64,000 bases of DNA from Streptomyces sp. NBC_01267 (lineage in GTDB: Bacteria; Actinomycetota; Actinomycetes; Streptomycetales; Streptomycetaceae). This document shows, one piece after another, positions 29,040 through 38,007 of this stretch. The DNA is taken from the NCBI RefSeq assembly GCF_036241575.1, contig NZ_CP108455.1:310001-374000 (forward strand). The letters run 5' to 3'. The position numbers were made by a program, and so were the translations under genes. Numbering within the stretch: the first letter of the stretch is position 1; every line of letters begins with the position of its first letter. The notes under the pieces are model-generated. The model saw only the letters and a list, made by a program, of their open reading frames with translations. It was not told where the DNA came from and searched no databases.

Positions 29040-29229
29040 GGGTCGACGAGGGGCCCCGGGCGGCAGGACGAACGCCGGTACCACCTATGAGGCGTTCCCC
29101 GCCCGGAAGTTCCCGTCACCGGGTCCACCGGGTGGGCACGGGCCGGACTCGCCCTCATCGCGTGGCGGCTGCTCGACGACCAGGACCTGTCCGGTCGATC
29201 TTCGCCGGGCCCGGAACGTCGGGGTGCCG

Positions 29230-30012
29230 TCAGGAGCTGCGGCTGCCCTGGCGGGTCGCGGCGAAGCGGGACGGGGGCATCCCGAAGGCGCGCGTGAAGG
29301 CAGCGGTGAACGCGGCGGGAGAGGCGTAGCCGAGACGGCCGCCGACCTCGCTGACCGAGGCGGTGCGCAGCAGCGGGACGGCCGCGAGCAGACGGGCGCG
29401 GGCCCGCCAGGCGGCGGGGCTGTCACCGGTCTCGGAGCGGAAGCGCCGGGTGAAGGCCCGTTCACTCATGGCCACCCTCGCGGCCCACCCGGTGTTGGTG
29501 ACGCCGGCATCGGGGGCTGCCAGGTACGCGCGGCAGAGCCCCGCGAGATCCGCGGAGGCGGGAATCCCGACGTGGAACGGGAGCGGGGAGCGCTCGGCGA
29601 TCTCGTACAGGAGGAGCGCGGCGATGCTTCCCTCGCGCCCGGAAAGGCGGTAGTCGGCCTCGAACTCGACGGCGGCCAGGAGCAGTTCGCGCAGCAGCGG
29701 CGAAACGTCCACGACCGTGCAGGAGACGGGCCACCAGGGGACGGCGTCCGGCTCGATGTACAGACTCCGGGTACTCACCCCCATCATGCGGACCCGGTGC
29801 CGGGTGGCGGCCGGAATCAGTACGGCGCGCTCGGGCGGGACGGTCCAGCTGCCCTCGGCGGTGTCGACGACCATGACGCCGGTGGCGCCGTAGAGGAACT
29901 GCGCGCGCCGGTGCTCGTGCCAGTCCAGTACATGGCCGGGCGGGTAGTCGGTGCCGATCGGCAGGACGGCCCGGTCGACGTGGTCGACGCCGTCCAGCGA
30001 GACGTTCTTCAC
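29230..30012 (-). CDS. AraC-family transcriptional regulator
   Basis: 260 residues from GTG 30012. An N-terminal cupin sensor domain ('GHVLDWHEHRRAQFLYGATG', 'AVLIPAATRHRVRM') precedes a double HTH of the AraC type ('MSERAFTRRFRSETGDSPAA', 'VGGRLGYASPAAFTAAFTRA'). It is divergent from a TauE-type exporter gene whose start is 85 bases away, so control of that exporter is the simplest reading. No good Shine-Dalgarno is visible for the GTG. Confidence 0.9.
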   Translation of the reverse strand: MKNVSLDGVDHVDRAVLPIGTDYPPGHVLDWHEHRRAQFLYGATGVMVVDTAEGSWTVPPERAVLIPAATRHRVRMMGVSTRSLYIEPDAVPWWPVSCTVVDVSPLLRELLLAAVEFEADYRLSGREGSIAALLLYEIAERSPLPFHVGIPASADLAGLCRAYLAAPDAGVTNTGWAARVAMSERAFTRRFRSETGDSPAAWRARARLLAAVPLLRTASVSEVGGRLGYASPAAFTAAFTRAFGMPPSRFAATRQGSRSS

Positions 30013-30097
30013 CCGGCCATTCTACTGGCCGAGACGCGAAGGAATGGTGCCGACCATCGCATGCGGGAAGCCTGTGGGGGCTGGTGAAGTGGAACCC

Positions 30098-30901
30098 ATG
30101 GACGTTGTGGGATTGATCGGGATCGGGCTCCTCACCGGAGTGACGACCGTGTTGTTCGGTTTCGGCGGCGGGTTCGTCGCGGTGCCGGTCGTGGTGTGGG
30201 TGGACGCCACGCTCGGCGCGGACGCGATGCGGGTGGCGACGGCCACCTCCGCCCTGGTGATGGTGGTGAACGCGGGGTTCGCGACGGCCGTCACACCGCG
30301 GCGGGTGCTTCTCGCCCTCCGCGGCAGCGGCCCGCTGCTCCTGCTGCTGGCGGTCGGGGCCTCGGCCGGCTCGCTCGCCACCCGCTTCACCCCGGCCGGT
30401 CCGGCCCGCTGGGCGTTCGTCGCGTACATCGTTCTCACCATTGCCGACCTGCTCCTGCGGCCCGGCTTCCTGCGCCCGCGCACCCGGGCCGAGGCGGCCT
30501 CCGAAGCTCCGCGTCCGCTGCCGGCCGTCCTCGGTGCGCCGGTCGGCGCGGTCGCCGCCTTCCTCGGCGTGGGAGGCAGCGTCATGACCGTTCCCGCGAT
30601 GCGGCGGGCCGGGCACACGATGCACGTGGCGACGGCGCTGGCCAACCCTCTGACCCTCGCCATCGCGTTGCCTGCCACCGCACTGTCCCTGGGCGGCGCC
30701 GCGGTCCCGGCCGCCGCGGACGCGCACGTGCACCTGGTGGGTCTCATCGACCTCCGCGCCGCCTCGGCGCTGCTCCTCGGGGCTCTGCCCGTGATCGCGG
30801 TGCTGCGGCGGCGCCCGCCGCGGATCCCCGACCGCACCTACGCCTGGGCGTACACGGGGCTGCTCGCCACGGTGACGGTCGCGATGCTGCTCCCGGTCTA
30901 G
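30098..30901 (+). CDS. TauE/SafE-family sulfite/organosulfonate-type exporter
   Basis: 267 residues with about eight membrane segments in the two-fold repeat of the TSUP family: 'GIGLLTGVTTVLFGFGGGFV' opens repeat one and 'APVGAVAAFLGVGGSVMTVP' repeat two, each with the glycine-rich loop. Family members move sulfite, sulfolactate, taurine-like compounds or other small anions. The start at ATG 30098 places the first helix right at the N terminus. Divergent AraC gene to the left is the likely regulator. Confidence 0.85.
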   Translation: MDVVGLIGIGLLTGVTTVLFGFGGGFVAVPVVVWVDATLGADAMRVATATSALVMVVNAGFATAVTPRRVLLALRGSGPLLLLLAVGASAGSLATRFTPAGPARWAFVAYIVLTIADLLLRPGFLRPRTRAEAASEAPRPLPAVLGAPVGAVAAFLGVGGSVMTVPAMRRAGHTMHVATALANPLTLAIALPATALSLGGAAVPAAADAHVHLVGLIDLRAASALLLGALPVIAVLRRRPPRIPDRTYAWAYTGLLATVTVAMLLPV

Positions 30902-30902
30902 G

Positions 30903-30926
30903 CCGTCGGTCCGTCGGTCCGTCGGT
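30903..30926. repeat. Three tandem copies of CCGTCGGT
   Basis: An 8-base unit is repeated three times exactly, starting directly after the stop codon of the TauE gene, between it and the convergent sigma-factor gene. A short tandem array of this kind is prone to slippage; no function is evident. Confidence 0.7.
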
Positions 30927-30962
30927 CCAGAGCTTGTCCGACCCTGGTCCGCCGGAGAAGTC

Positions 30963-31862
30963 CTACTCGTCCCGCACCCACGGCCGCAGTTTCTCCGGAT
31001 TGCGGACCGCCCAGATCCGGGTGACGCGCCCGTCGGTGACATCGAACGAGGCAACGGTCATGACGGCGCCCGCACGCTGGGCCACCAGGCCCGGCACACC
31101 GTTGACCGACCGCTCCAGGAGTTCGAGGCCCGGAGCCCTGTCGGCGATGGCGACCATGTACTGGGCGATGCGCGCGCCGCCTTCGATCGGGCGCAGGACG
31201 GTACCGACCAGGCCGCCGCCGTCGGCGGTCATCACGGCGGCCGGGTCGAGGAGTTCGACGAGGGCCGCGATGTCCTTGGTCTCCCATGCCTCTTTGACCT
31301 GCCGCACCACACCGGCCTGCCCTGCCGCCGTCACCGGAGTCCGCTCGACGCGCACCCGCCGCCGGGCGGAGGCCGCGAGCTGCTTGCAGGCCGCTGGGGT
31401 CCGGCCGAGGACGCCGGCGATCTCGGCGAAGGGGTACCGGAAGACGTCGTGCAGGACGAATGCCACTCGCTCGGCGGGTGTCATCGACTCCAGGACGACG
31501 AGGAAGGCCATGGTCACCGATTCGTCCAGAACCATCTGGGCGGCCGGGTCGGTGTCATGGCCGTGGTCCCGCTCGGCGTGGTCGGGCAGCGGATCGGGCA
31601 GCCATGCGCCGACATAGCGTTCGCGCCGGGCCCGCGCCGAGCCGAGCACGTCCAGGCAGATGCGGCCGGTCACCGTCGTCAGCCAGGCGCCGGGGGACAC
31701 GATCTCGTCCTGCCGGCTCCGTGGCAGCGCGTACCAGCGCGCGTAGGCCTCCTGTACGGCGTCCTCGGACTCGGCCAGCGAACCGAGCAACCGGTAGGCG
31801 ACATTGATCAGTTGGCGCCGCTCACCGGCCGTCCCGTCGGTGCTCGTCCCAGCCGTCCCCAT
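30963..31862 (-). CDS. ECF sigma factor, SigJ-like with SnoaL-type C-terminal domain
   Basis: 299 residues. Region 2 is 'RQLINVAYRLLGSLAESEDA' to 'WYALPRSR', region 4 'ALLESMTPAERVAFVLHDVF'-like ('VVLESMTPAERVAFVLHDVF') with 'YPFAEIAGVLGRTPAACKQL'. The remaining 120 residues are a SnoaL/NTF2-like domain ('VKEAWETKDIAALVELLDPA'), as in the SigJ/ECF41-type sigma factors that need no separate anti-sigma factor because this extension controls activity. It is divergent from a small membrane protein gene, which may be its target. Confidence 0.9.
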   Translation of the reverse strand: MGTAGTSTDGTAGERRQLINVAYRLLGSLAESEDAVQEAYARWYALPRSRQDEIVSPGAWLTTVTGRICLDVLGSARARRERYVGAWLPDPLPDHAERDHGHDTDPAAQMVLDESVTMAFLVVLESMTPAERVAFVLHDVFRYPFAEIAGVLGRTPAACKQLAASARRRVRVERTPVTAAGQAGVVRQVKEAWETKDIAALVELLDPAAVMTADGGGLVGTVLRPIEGGARIAQYMVAIADRAPGLELLERSVNGVPGLVAQRAGAVMTVASFDVTDGRVTRIWAVRNPEKLRPWVRDE

Positions 31863-31964
31863 GCTCCCGACCGCCCCCTCGCCTTACCTTTCGCACGCCC
31901 GCGTCGTCGGGCTGGTGAGACCTTATCGATCTACCGCCCTCCGGGCGGAAAAGAGGACCGAGGC

Positions 31965-32336
31965 ATGGCAACCCAGGCGACGGCACAACGGCGCTTCTCG
32001 TTTCTGCAGATCGCGATCGCCCTGCAGACGCTCACCATCTTCCTTCAAGCGGTCTCCGCCGGACTGCTGCTGACCTCGTCGTACGGAGAGACGCTGCACA
32101 GTGCCGGAGCCCGTGTGATGTACGGGGCGTCGATGCTGTACGTGCTCGCGGCGGTGCTGGCGTGGAAGCCGGGCGGCGGGTCGCCCCGGCCCGTCTGGCA
32201 CGCGTCCGGTTTCCTCGTCCTCGCCTCGGTCCAGGTCGTGCTGGGCATCGCGCACATACCGTCGGTCCATCTCCCCCTGGGTGTCCTGATGTTCGGACTG
32301 AGCGTGCTGGCGCTGACGCGGCGCCACACACACTGA
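31965..32336 (+). CDS. Small four-helix membrane protein, 123 aa
   Basis: From ATG 31965 after AAGAGGACCGAGG the product has four hydrophobic segments: 'FLQIAIALQTLTIFLQAVSAG', with the rest near 'MLYVLAAVLAWK', 'SGFLVLASVQVVLGIAHI' and 'LGVLMFGLSVLALT'. No family recognised beyond a DoxX-like or haem-oxygenase-partner-like layout. The start lies 102 bases from the divergent ECF sigma factor, making it a candidate member of that regulon. Confidence 0.7.
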   Translation: MATQATAQRRFSFLQIAIALQTLTIFLQAVSAGLLLTSSYGETLHSAGARVMYGASMLYVLAAVLAWKPGGGSPRPVWHASGFLVLASVQVVLGIAHIPSVHLPLGVLMFGLSVLALTRRHTH

Positions 32337-32339
32337 GGA

Positions 32340-33299
32340 TCACCGGTGCTTGAACTCCTCGATGGCCGCCCGGACCGTCTCCCCCAGGGTGTCGCTCCCG
32401 GAGTGCCCCGAGTCCTCGATGATGTGGAGCCGCGCGCCCGGCCACACCTTCGCCAGCTCCCACACCGTCTGCACCGGACAGCCCATGTCGTGCCGGCCAT
32501 GGACCAGCACCGCCGGGATACCGGCCAGCTTGTGTGCGTCCCGGATCAGTTGCTCCTCCTCCAGCCACGCACCGTTGCTGAAGAAGTGGGCACAGATCCG
32601 GACGAACGCGATCTGCGCTTCGATGTCGCGATCGCTGTACATGCCGGGTACACCGTTGGGTTCGTTCGAGATGACGGCGTCCTCCCAGGCGAGCCAATCG
32701 GCAGCGGCCCTCTCCCGGACCGACCGGTCGGGGTGCTCCATCAGGCGCGCGTAGGCCGCGAGCAGGTCGCCGCCGCGCTCGGCCTCGGGGACGCCGTCCC
32801 GGAACCGGTCCCACGCCTCGGGGTAGAACCACCCGGCGCCCCGGTAGAGCCAGTCGATCTCGGTGCGGCGGGCCGTCGTCACCGACTGGACGACCATCTC
32901 GCTGACCCGCTCGGGGTGCTGTTGCGCGTATGCCAGGGCGAGGGTCGTCCCCCAGGAGGCGCCGTTCAGCAGCCACCGCTCGATGCCCAGGTGTTCGCGC
33001 AGCCGCTCCATGTCGTCGATCAGGTGCTGCGTGGTGTTCAGACTCATGTCCGCCACCGGGTCGCCGGCGTGCGGGGTGCTGCGGCCGCAGTTCCGCTGGT
33101 CGAAGCGGATGACGCGGTAGCACTCGGGGTCCCAGGCCCTCGTCGGCCGCCGCGGCGCTCCCCCGCCCGGACCTCCGTGAATGTTCAGGGCAGGCTTGCC
33201 CTCAGGGTTCCCGAGCTGCTCGTAGTAGATGCGGTTGCCGTCTCCGGTGTCGAGAAATCCATGGTCGTAGGGGCTGGTGGGAGGGTAGAAATCAACCAT
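32340..33299 (-). CDS. pip: Prolyl aminopeptidase (proline iminopeptidase)
   Basis: 319 residues from ATG 33299. 'NIHGGPGGGAPRRPTRAWDP' carries the oxyanion HGGPG motif, 'RVIRFDQRNCGRSTPH' is the hallmark of the proline iminopeptidase group, the nucleophile Ser is in 'NGASWGTTLALAYAQ', and Asp and His appear in 'GRHDMG' and 'EDSGHSGS'. It releases N-terminal proline from peptides in the cytoplasm. It ends three bases after the convergent membrane-protein gene. The upstream frame starting further out is not supported by similarity. Confidence 0.93.
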   Translation of the reverse strand: MVDFYPPTSPYDHGFLDTGDGNRIYYEQLGNPEGKPALNIHGGPGGGAPRRPTRAWDPECYRVIRFDQRNCGRSTPHAGDPVADMSLNTTQHLIDDMERLREHLGIERWLLNGASWGTTLALAYAQQHPERVSEMVVQSVTTARRTEIDWLYRGAGWFYPEAWDRFRDGVPEAERGGDLLAAYARLMEHPDRSVRERAAADWLAWEDAVISNEPNGVPGMYSDRDIEAQIAFVRICAHFFSNGAWLEEEQLIRDAHKLAGIPAVLVHGRHDMGCPVQTVWELAKVWPGARLHIIEDSGHSGSDTLGETVRAAIEEFKHR

Positions 33300-33730
33300 G
33301 GGCGTCGACCCTACAGAACGATCGTGGTTGAGCGCCTTCCCTTTCAACACGCCTTGTGGAAACAGGCGTTGCGCTGGCGTTCGCGCTCACCCCGCCCATC
33401 TCCGAAATGGGCGTCAGGCCGCCTGCCGGGAAACCGGCAGGTCGCGCGCCCGGCCGACATCTCCGTACTGCCACCTGCGTCGCCGACGTACTGTCGAGGG
33501 GAACGCTGCTCCCAGGACGAGCCACTCTCGTGCAGCGGTGACCGGTGGACATGCCCTGCGCCATCGTGTCGACCCATGCCAGGGCCTCATCGGATCGGAC
33601 TTCGTCACCCTCGACGAGTGGTTGCGCCGCATCTTCCAGGCGCCCCCGCCGCTCGGCTCCGTCTGAACCCGTCGCGCTGCGTTCGAAAACCCGCATGCGC
33701 CGCCCCACGGAGTTCTGGGAACATGCCCGG
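33300..33730. other. Intergenic region with two adjacent hairpins
   Basis: 431 bases between the divergent pip and TerD-like genes. CGCCCAT/ATGGGCG pair at 33393-33413 and CCTGCCGG-GAAA-CCGGCAGG at 33422-33441, the latter with a GNRA-type tetraloop. Their back-to-back placement in a divergent promoter region suggests leader structures or an end of a lost gene. Otherwise I see no gene in the region. Confidence 0.5.
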
Positions 33731-35902
33731 ATGTCCCATCCTCTCGAACCCCTGGTCATCCGGCACGCTCGGCGTCTGCCCGCCCCCTCCGGACCTGCCG
33801 GGCACGGCGATGTCGCGGCGCGGCAGTTCGATGTCGCGCTGATGTCCGTGGGCTTCAAGCTCTCGTCGGCCCTGCTGGAGCATCTGTCGGGGCTGTCCGA
33901 GGAAACCGTCGTCGACACCGCCACGCGCACGCTGGAGAACGTCCGCGAGATCACCGGTGCCCACGTCCAGCACAACGTCTACTTCCTCGACTTCCCCGCC
34001 AACGTGCCGGACACCTTCGACTTCTGGACGCGGTGCATCGCCGAGGCGCTCGCCGACGACGCCTCGCGTGACGGCACCCTCGCCCAGCTCCGTACCGGTG
34101 TGGTCGACCTGCTGACCCTGCCCTCGTACGGCACCTACCAGCACACGTACGCCGAGATGCTGGCCGCTCACGACGAGTTGATCGCCGCCGCGGGCGACCG
34201 CACGACGGTCCTGCATCTGGGCGGCGCCCCGGACGACGAGGTCACCGCTCTGTACCTGGCCCTGGCCGGCAGCACCACCCCACTCGGCGAGGAGGGTCTG
34301 CGCGGCCTCCGTTCGCTGGCCGAGCACTGCGTGGACAGCGCCCAGCCCGAGGCGATCCCCGTACGGGAGAACCGCGCCGTCATCAACGTCGTCCGCCTGC
34401 ACGCCGGGCGGGACCTCCTGCTGGACACCGTCACCGACGTGCTGCGGCTGGCCTGTGCGCTCTCCGGCGGTGACCTGACCCTCGTGGAACCGACCCGCTT
34501 CCGGGTCTCGGCCCGGCGGGTCCGCCGCGCGCTGCTCGCCGGACTCGACTCGGTGATCGAGAAGGCCCCCGCCAAACTCGCCGACGTATCCACGCACCGT
34601 GAGGCGTTCAAGCGCCTCGGTGAGCGCCTCCACCCGCACGAGTACCCGCAATGGCCGTACGCCGCCGACGTGTTCGCCGTCGCCCGCGGCGAGAAGGAGG
34701 CCCGGTCCTTCGACAGCCACCTCGAAGAACTGCTCGGCGCGAACGACATCCTCGGGGCGGTGCGTCTGCTGACGGCCGCCCCGGGCAAACTGTTCCGCTC
34801 CCTGGACCGGCTGCTGCGCACGTGCCTCACCCAGGAGGAGCGCGACGCTGTCGTAGCCGCCGCCGAACAGGTCGCTCCGCAGGTCTCCGGCCGGGTCCTG
34901 CTGTCGGTGCGCGAGCACCTGCACAACCGGGCCCGGGAGACCGGCGAGCGCCGCGTCTTCGTCAACAGCCGTGGCAGGGCCTGGGTCACCGCCGACAACC
35001 GCCCCCTCGTGCTGCCGCCCGAGCGCATCCGCCTCATCGACATCCTTGACTCCGAGACGCGCCGCCGCCTGCCCGACCCGGGGCACCTGCTCATCGACCC
35101 CGACATCCTCGATGTCGCGCTGCCGCTCAGCGGCAAGGCGACGGCTGCCGGACTCGGCGTGCTGCCACGTGGCTCCCTCTCGCCCGTCGAGGGGGAACTG
35201 CTGCGCTTCTTCGTCCACTGGAAGCAGAAGAGCCACGACACCGACTTCGACCTGTCGGCGCTGATGCTCGACTCCGAGTACGCGACAGTCTGCTGGCTCT
35301 CGTACACCGCCCTCACCGAGGTCGAGGGCGAACACTCCGGCGACATCACGGAAGCGCCCGAAGGCGCATCGGAGTTCATCGACCTGCGGCTGAACGCCGT
35401 GCGTGGCACCTTCATCGTCCCGCAGGTCAACATCTTCTCGGGCGAGAGCTTCGAAACCGTCGAGGAGTCGTTCTTCGGCTTCATGCTGCGCGGTGCCGAG
35501 CAGCGGGGCCGCCCCTTCGAGCCGCGCACCGTACGCATGAAGTCCGAGGTCCGCGGGCCGGGCAGGGTCGCGCTGCCGATGGCCTTCCTGCGCGGGCACG
35601 ACGGCCGCTGGCGCGCCAAGTGGCTCCACCTGTACCTCCAGGGCAACCCGAGCGCCAACCGGGTCGAGGAGAACCGGGTGTCGGTCGCCACGCTGCTGCG
35701 CGGCATCGTCGAGCGCGAGTACCTGACGGTTCGTCATTTCATCGATCTGATGGCCGACCGTGCCACGGCCACCACACTGTGGGACGGCTCGACGGTCCCG
35801 GACGGCCCCGTCACCTACATCGGCATGGAACGCCCGGACGGCCTGCACCCCGATTCCCGGACGATCACTCCGGAAAATCTGCGTGCCCTGATCCCGGGCT
35901 GA
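33731..35902 (+). CDS. Large protein with TerD-like C-terminal domain (SCO0854/MXAN_6230-like)
   Basis: 723 residues from ATG 33731; an in-frame ATG at 33695 is possible. Residues about 495-680 resemble the TerD fold: 'DTDFDLSALMLD' followed by 'GEHSGDITEAPEGASEFIDL' and 'FIVPQVNIFSGESFETVEES', the strand and acidic-loop order of calcium-binding tellurite-resistance proteins. The N-terminal 480 residues are mainly helical with no recognised enzyme motif. The family I compare it with is often annotated with a RING-type domain, but the few cysteines here are scattered and cannot form one. Role unknown; Ter-type stress responses are the closest link. Followed by a terminator and convergent genes. 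Confidence 0.6.
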   Translation: MSHPLEPLVIRHARRLPAPSGPAGHGDVAARQFDVALMSVGFKLSSALLEHLSGLSEETVVDTATRTLENVREITGAHVQHNVYFLDFPANVPDTFDFWTRCIAEALADDASRDGTLAQLRTGVVDLLTLPSYGTYQHTYAEMLAAHDELIAAAGDRTTVLHLGGAPDDEVTALYLALAGSTTPLGEEGLRGLRSLAEHCVDSAQPEAIPVRENRAVINVVRLHAGRDLLLDTVTDVLRLACALSGGDLTLVEPTRFRVSARRVRRALLAGLDSVIEKAPAKLADVSTHREAFKRLGERLHPHEYPQWPYAADVFAVARGEKEARSFDSHLEELLGANDILGAVRLLTAAPGKLFRSLDRLLRTCLTQEERDAVVAAAEQVAPQVSGRVLLSVREHLHNRARETGERRVFVNSRGRAWVTADNRPLVLPPERIRLIDILDSETRRRLPDPGHLLIDPDILDVALPLSGKATAAGLGVLPRGSLSPVEGELLRFFVHWKQKSHDTDFDLSALMLDSEYATVCWLSYTALTEVEGEHSGDITEAPEGASEFIDLRLNAVRGTFIVPQVNIFSGESFETVEESFFGFMLRGAEQRGRPFEPRTVRMKSEVRGPGRVALPMAFLRGHDGRWRAKWLHLYLQGNPSANRVEENRVSVATLLRGIVEREYLTVRHFIDLMADRATATTLWDGSTVPDGPVTYIGMERPDGLHPDSRTITPENLRALIPG

Positions 35903-35993
35903 CTGCTACCGTTGGCCCGGGCGAGGCCATGGACGGACTTCCTTCTCACCTCACTGAAATTAGTCCCTCCGCTTTCCTTGCCCCCGACGTCAC

Positions 35994-36023
35994 GCCGGAG
36001 TACCTAACAGCACTCCGGCGTCG
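35994..36023. terminator. Hairpin terminator between convergent genes
   Basis: ACGCCGGAGT (35994-36003) pairs exactly with ACTCCGGCGT (36014-36023) over a 10-base loop, between the TerD-like gene and the DUF6191 gene. Confidence 0.75.
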
Positions 36024-36058
36024 TCGTCTCCCGAAGCCGGCATCGGCCCGGACTGCCC

Positions 36059-36391
36059 CTACGACGTACGAAGACGCCCGGTCCGCGACATGCGGACGAC
36101 GACGGTCCCCCGCTCCAGATCCACCGTCGTCCGGTTCGGCGGCGCCCCGTCCTCCTCGTCGTCCCGCATCACGAGTGCCGATTGCCGTTCCTTCAGTTCG
36201 TTCTGCTTCCCCGCCGACATGGTCGCGTGCAGTTGCTCGAACCCGGTTGCCGATATCTGGCCCTGCCGCGCCCAGTTCCGCCACGGCAGGACGCCGGCCC
36301 GCCCGGCGCGCAACAACAGCTGGTCGACGAAGGCCAGCACGGTCAGCAGGATGACCAGTCCTGGCAGAGTCATGAAGACGACGAATTCCAT
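36059..36391 (-). CDS. DUF6191-type small membrane-anchored protein, 110 aa
   Basis: From ATG 36391 the protein begins with one membrane helix ('FMTLPGLVILLTVLAFVDQL') and continues 'RAGVLPWRNWARQGQISATG' and 'KQNELKERQSALVMRDDEED', which I recognise as a widespread Streptomyces family of unknown function. The C-terminal half is hydrophilic and acidic. It probably faces the cytoplasm from a single anchor. Monocistronic, upstream of the TPR gene in the opposite sense of reading order. Confidence 0.75.
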   Translation of the reverse strand: MEFVVFMTLPGLVILLTVLAFVDQLLLRAGRAGVLPWRNWARQGQISATGFEQLHATMSAGKQNELKERQSALVMRDDEEDGAPPNRTTVDLERGTVVVRMSRTGRLRTS

Positions 36392-36486
36392 ACCCCCAGT
36401 ATCGCGGCGCGTCCCAGGATCACCCCTGGTGGTGCGGAGAACTTCCGGGGCCGGGCCCACGGGGGACAGCTGGGGCAGCGACCGTC

Positions 36487-37686
36487 TCACGGGACCCGGA
36501 GGGCGAATACGGACGGCTCAGTGGCTGTGGTGGCGGTCGAGGAGGCGTTCGTGGGCGGGGGTGAACAACGCCCGTCCGTGCCGATGGCCAGATCCTCGGC
36601 GCCGGGAGCAGCTGGTGGTGGTGCCGTCGGGACCGCTGACGGGTCGGGGTGGCTGATGGCGGTCAGGAGTCGGGTGAGTGCCTGTGCGCGGGCGTGGATG
36701 GTGCCGCCGTGATCGGGGCCTGCGAGTTCCTCGTGGGTGATGACGCAGACCGCCGGATGGTGCAGCAGCCATCGGCTGCGACGCGCTTCTTCCGTACCGG
36801 GGAAGCCGGGGTCGGTCAGCGCGAGAGTGATGCGGGCGTCCAGAGTGGGCAGGGCGGTGAGGATGTCGCGGTAGACGAGGTGCTCGGGCAGCGAGCCCAC
36901 GGGGTCTGCGGGCTGGGTGAGGGCGCGGATCTGGCCGACGATCCGGTCGCGGATGTCCCGGTGGTGGAAGACGAGGGGAGGCCGGCCGTCGGCGTGCCGG
37001 TTCAGATGCCGGGACTGCGCCGCCTGCGGGTCGCTGGTGAGCCAGCTGTCCAGCAAGACGACGGCGTCGTGGCCGGTGCCCCGTTCGTGCTCCGTGTGCG
37101 CGAGGGCGTGGACGGCCACCCCTGAGCGGGGGTTCAGGGCCAGGGCCTGTCCGGCCAGCTCGTACGCCTCCTGGATGCGGCCCTGTTCGGCCCGGATCGC
37201 GGCCAGCCAGCTCACCCACGCCCAGTTGTCCGGGCCGGCCGAGGCCGTCTGCTCCTCGACCAGGGCGTCGCCGTACGCACGGTAGACGGGGTCTCCGCAG
37301 GCGTGGAAGGCCCCCAGCATCAGCCCGGCCACCTCGTCGGCGGGCCACCGGACGAAGTGCGCCGCCAGGTGGTCGGCCGTCAGTCGGTACTGCCGGTGCG
37401 AGAAGAGGAACACGCCGTACACCAGGCTCGCTTCCCGCTCACCTGCGGTCTGCGCGTCCCGGTGTGCGACCACCAACTGCTCCTTGAGTGCCGCGTCGCC
37501 CAGACTGTCGCAGGTCGCCAGGGTCAGCCTCGCGACACCGCACGCCGGATCCGAGGCCGTCCACCGGCGGAGCAGAGGCAGCGCCCGACCGCCCAGCGCC
37601 AGCAGCTCCGCGAGCGCACGTTCCCCCACCAGCGCGCCCTCCGCGACGCTCGGCGCCGTCCGGTCGGTCGTTCGCCACTCGCCCAT
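36487..37686 (-). CDS. TPR-like helical repeat protein, 399 aa
   Basis: The N-terminal 230 residues are helical repeats similar to tetratricopeptide motifs: 'AWVSWLAAIRAEQGRIQEAY' with 'ELAGQALALNPRSGVAVHAL' and 'AHTEHERGTGHDAVVLLDSW'. From about residue 240 onward the similarity to the usual TPR family fades and the sequence becomes Pro/Thr-rich toward the C terminus, so the tail may be a shifted or diverged extension. No signal peptide. Probably a protein-interaction scaffold; no partner can be named. Starts nine bases from the chaplin-like gene end, in the same direction. Confidence 0.6.
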   Translation of the reverse strand: MGEWRTTDRTAPSVAEGALVGERALAELLALGGRALPLLRRWTASDPACGVARLTLATCDSLGDAALKEQLVVAHRDAQTAGEREASLVYGVFLFSHRQYRLTADHLAAHFVRWPADEVAGLMLGAFHACGDPVYRAYGDALVEEQTASAGPDNWAWVSWLAAIRAEQGRIQEAYELAGQALALNPRSGVAVHALAHTEHERGTGHDAVVLLDSWLTSDPQAAQSRHLNRHADGRPPLVFHHRDIRDRIVGQIRALTQPADPVGSLPEHLVYRDILTALPTLDARITLALTDPGFPGTEEARRSRWLLHHPAVCVITHEELAGPDHGGTIHARAQALTRLLTAISHPDPSAVPTAPPPAAPGAEDLAIGTDGRCSPPPTNASSTATTATEPSVFALRVP

Positions 37687-37695
37687 CCCGGCAGG

Positions 37696-38007
37696 TCAGA
37701 CGCTGGAGCCGAAAACGGCGGTACAGACGATGCCGCTGGAGCCGCAGTGGTTGCGTGGCAGGCTCAACGGCAGAGCGGCGTGGTTGCCGCCGCCCACTCC
37801 GCTCCCGGTCACCGTGGCACCGGCAGCGCGCACCCCGTGGTCCTGGTTGACGCAGGCGTTGCCGAACACCGCGTCACCGACCCCGATGACGCTCGCGTGC
37901 GCGGCACCGGCCGGAAGCAGCGTGGCCCCTGCCACCGCACCCAGCACCGCGGCTCGCACACCGGCCTTCGCCGCCTTGCTGCCCGTACCCAGCATGTCCA
38001 CCTTCAT
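37696..38007 (-). CDS. Small secreted chaplin-like protein, 103 aa
   Basis: ATG 38007 after GGGGAGGAA gives a signal peptide ('AAVLGAVAGATLLPAGAAHA') and a mature protein of about 66 residues beginning 'SVIGVGDAVFGNACVNQDHG'. The 'FGNACVN' and Gly/Val-rich composition recall chaplin segments, but there are three cysteines rather than the paired chaplin pattern and the amyloid-type repeat is missing. It is likely secreted and may be cell-wall or surface associated. Its 3' end lies nine bases from the TPR gene, so the two may be cotranscribed. Confidence 0.65.
   Translation of the reverse strand: MKVDMLGTGSKAAKAGVRAAVLGAVAGATLLPAGAAHASVIGVGDAVFGNACVNQDHGVRAAGATVTGSGVGGGNHAALPLSLPRNHCGSSGIVCTAVFGSSV

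Noticed and set aside
33605..35848. Long open frame antisense to the TerD-like gene (minus strand)
   Set aside because: It has no recognisable domain, a Gly/Val/Arg-rich composition typical of shadow frames in high-GC DNA, and the + strand frame has family similarity.
37696..38007. Calling this gene a true chaplin
   Set aside because: Three unpaired-looking cysteines and no chaplin-domain hydrophobic repeat; only the short GNACVN-like segment is similar.
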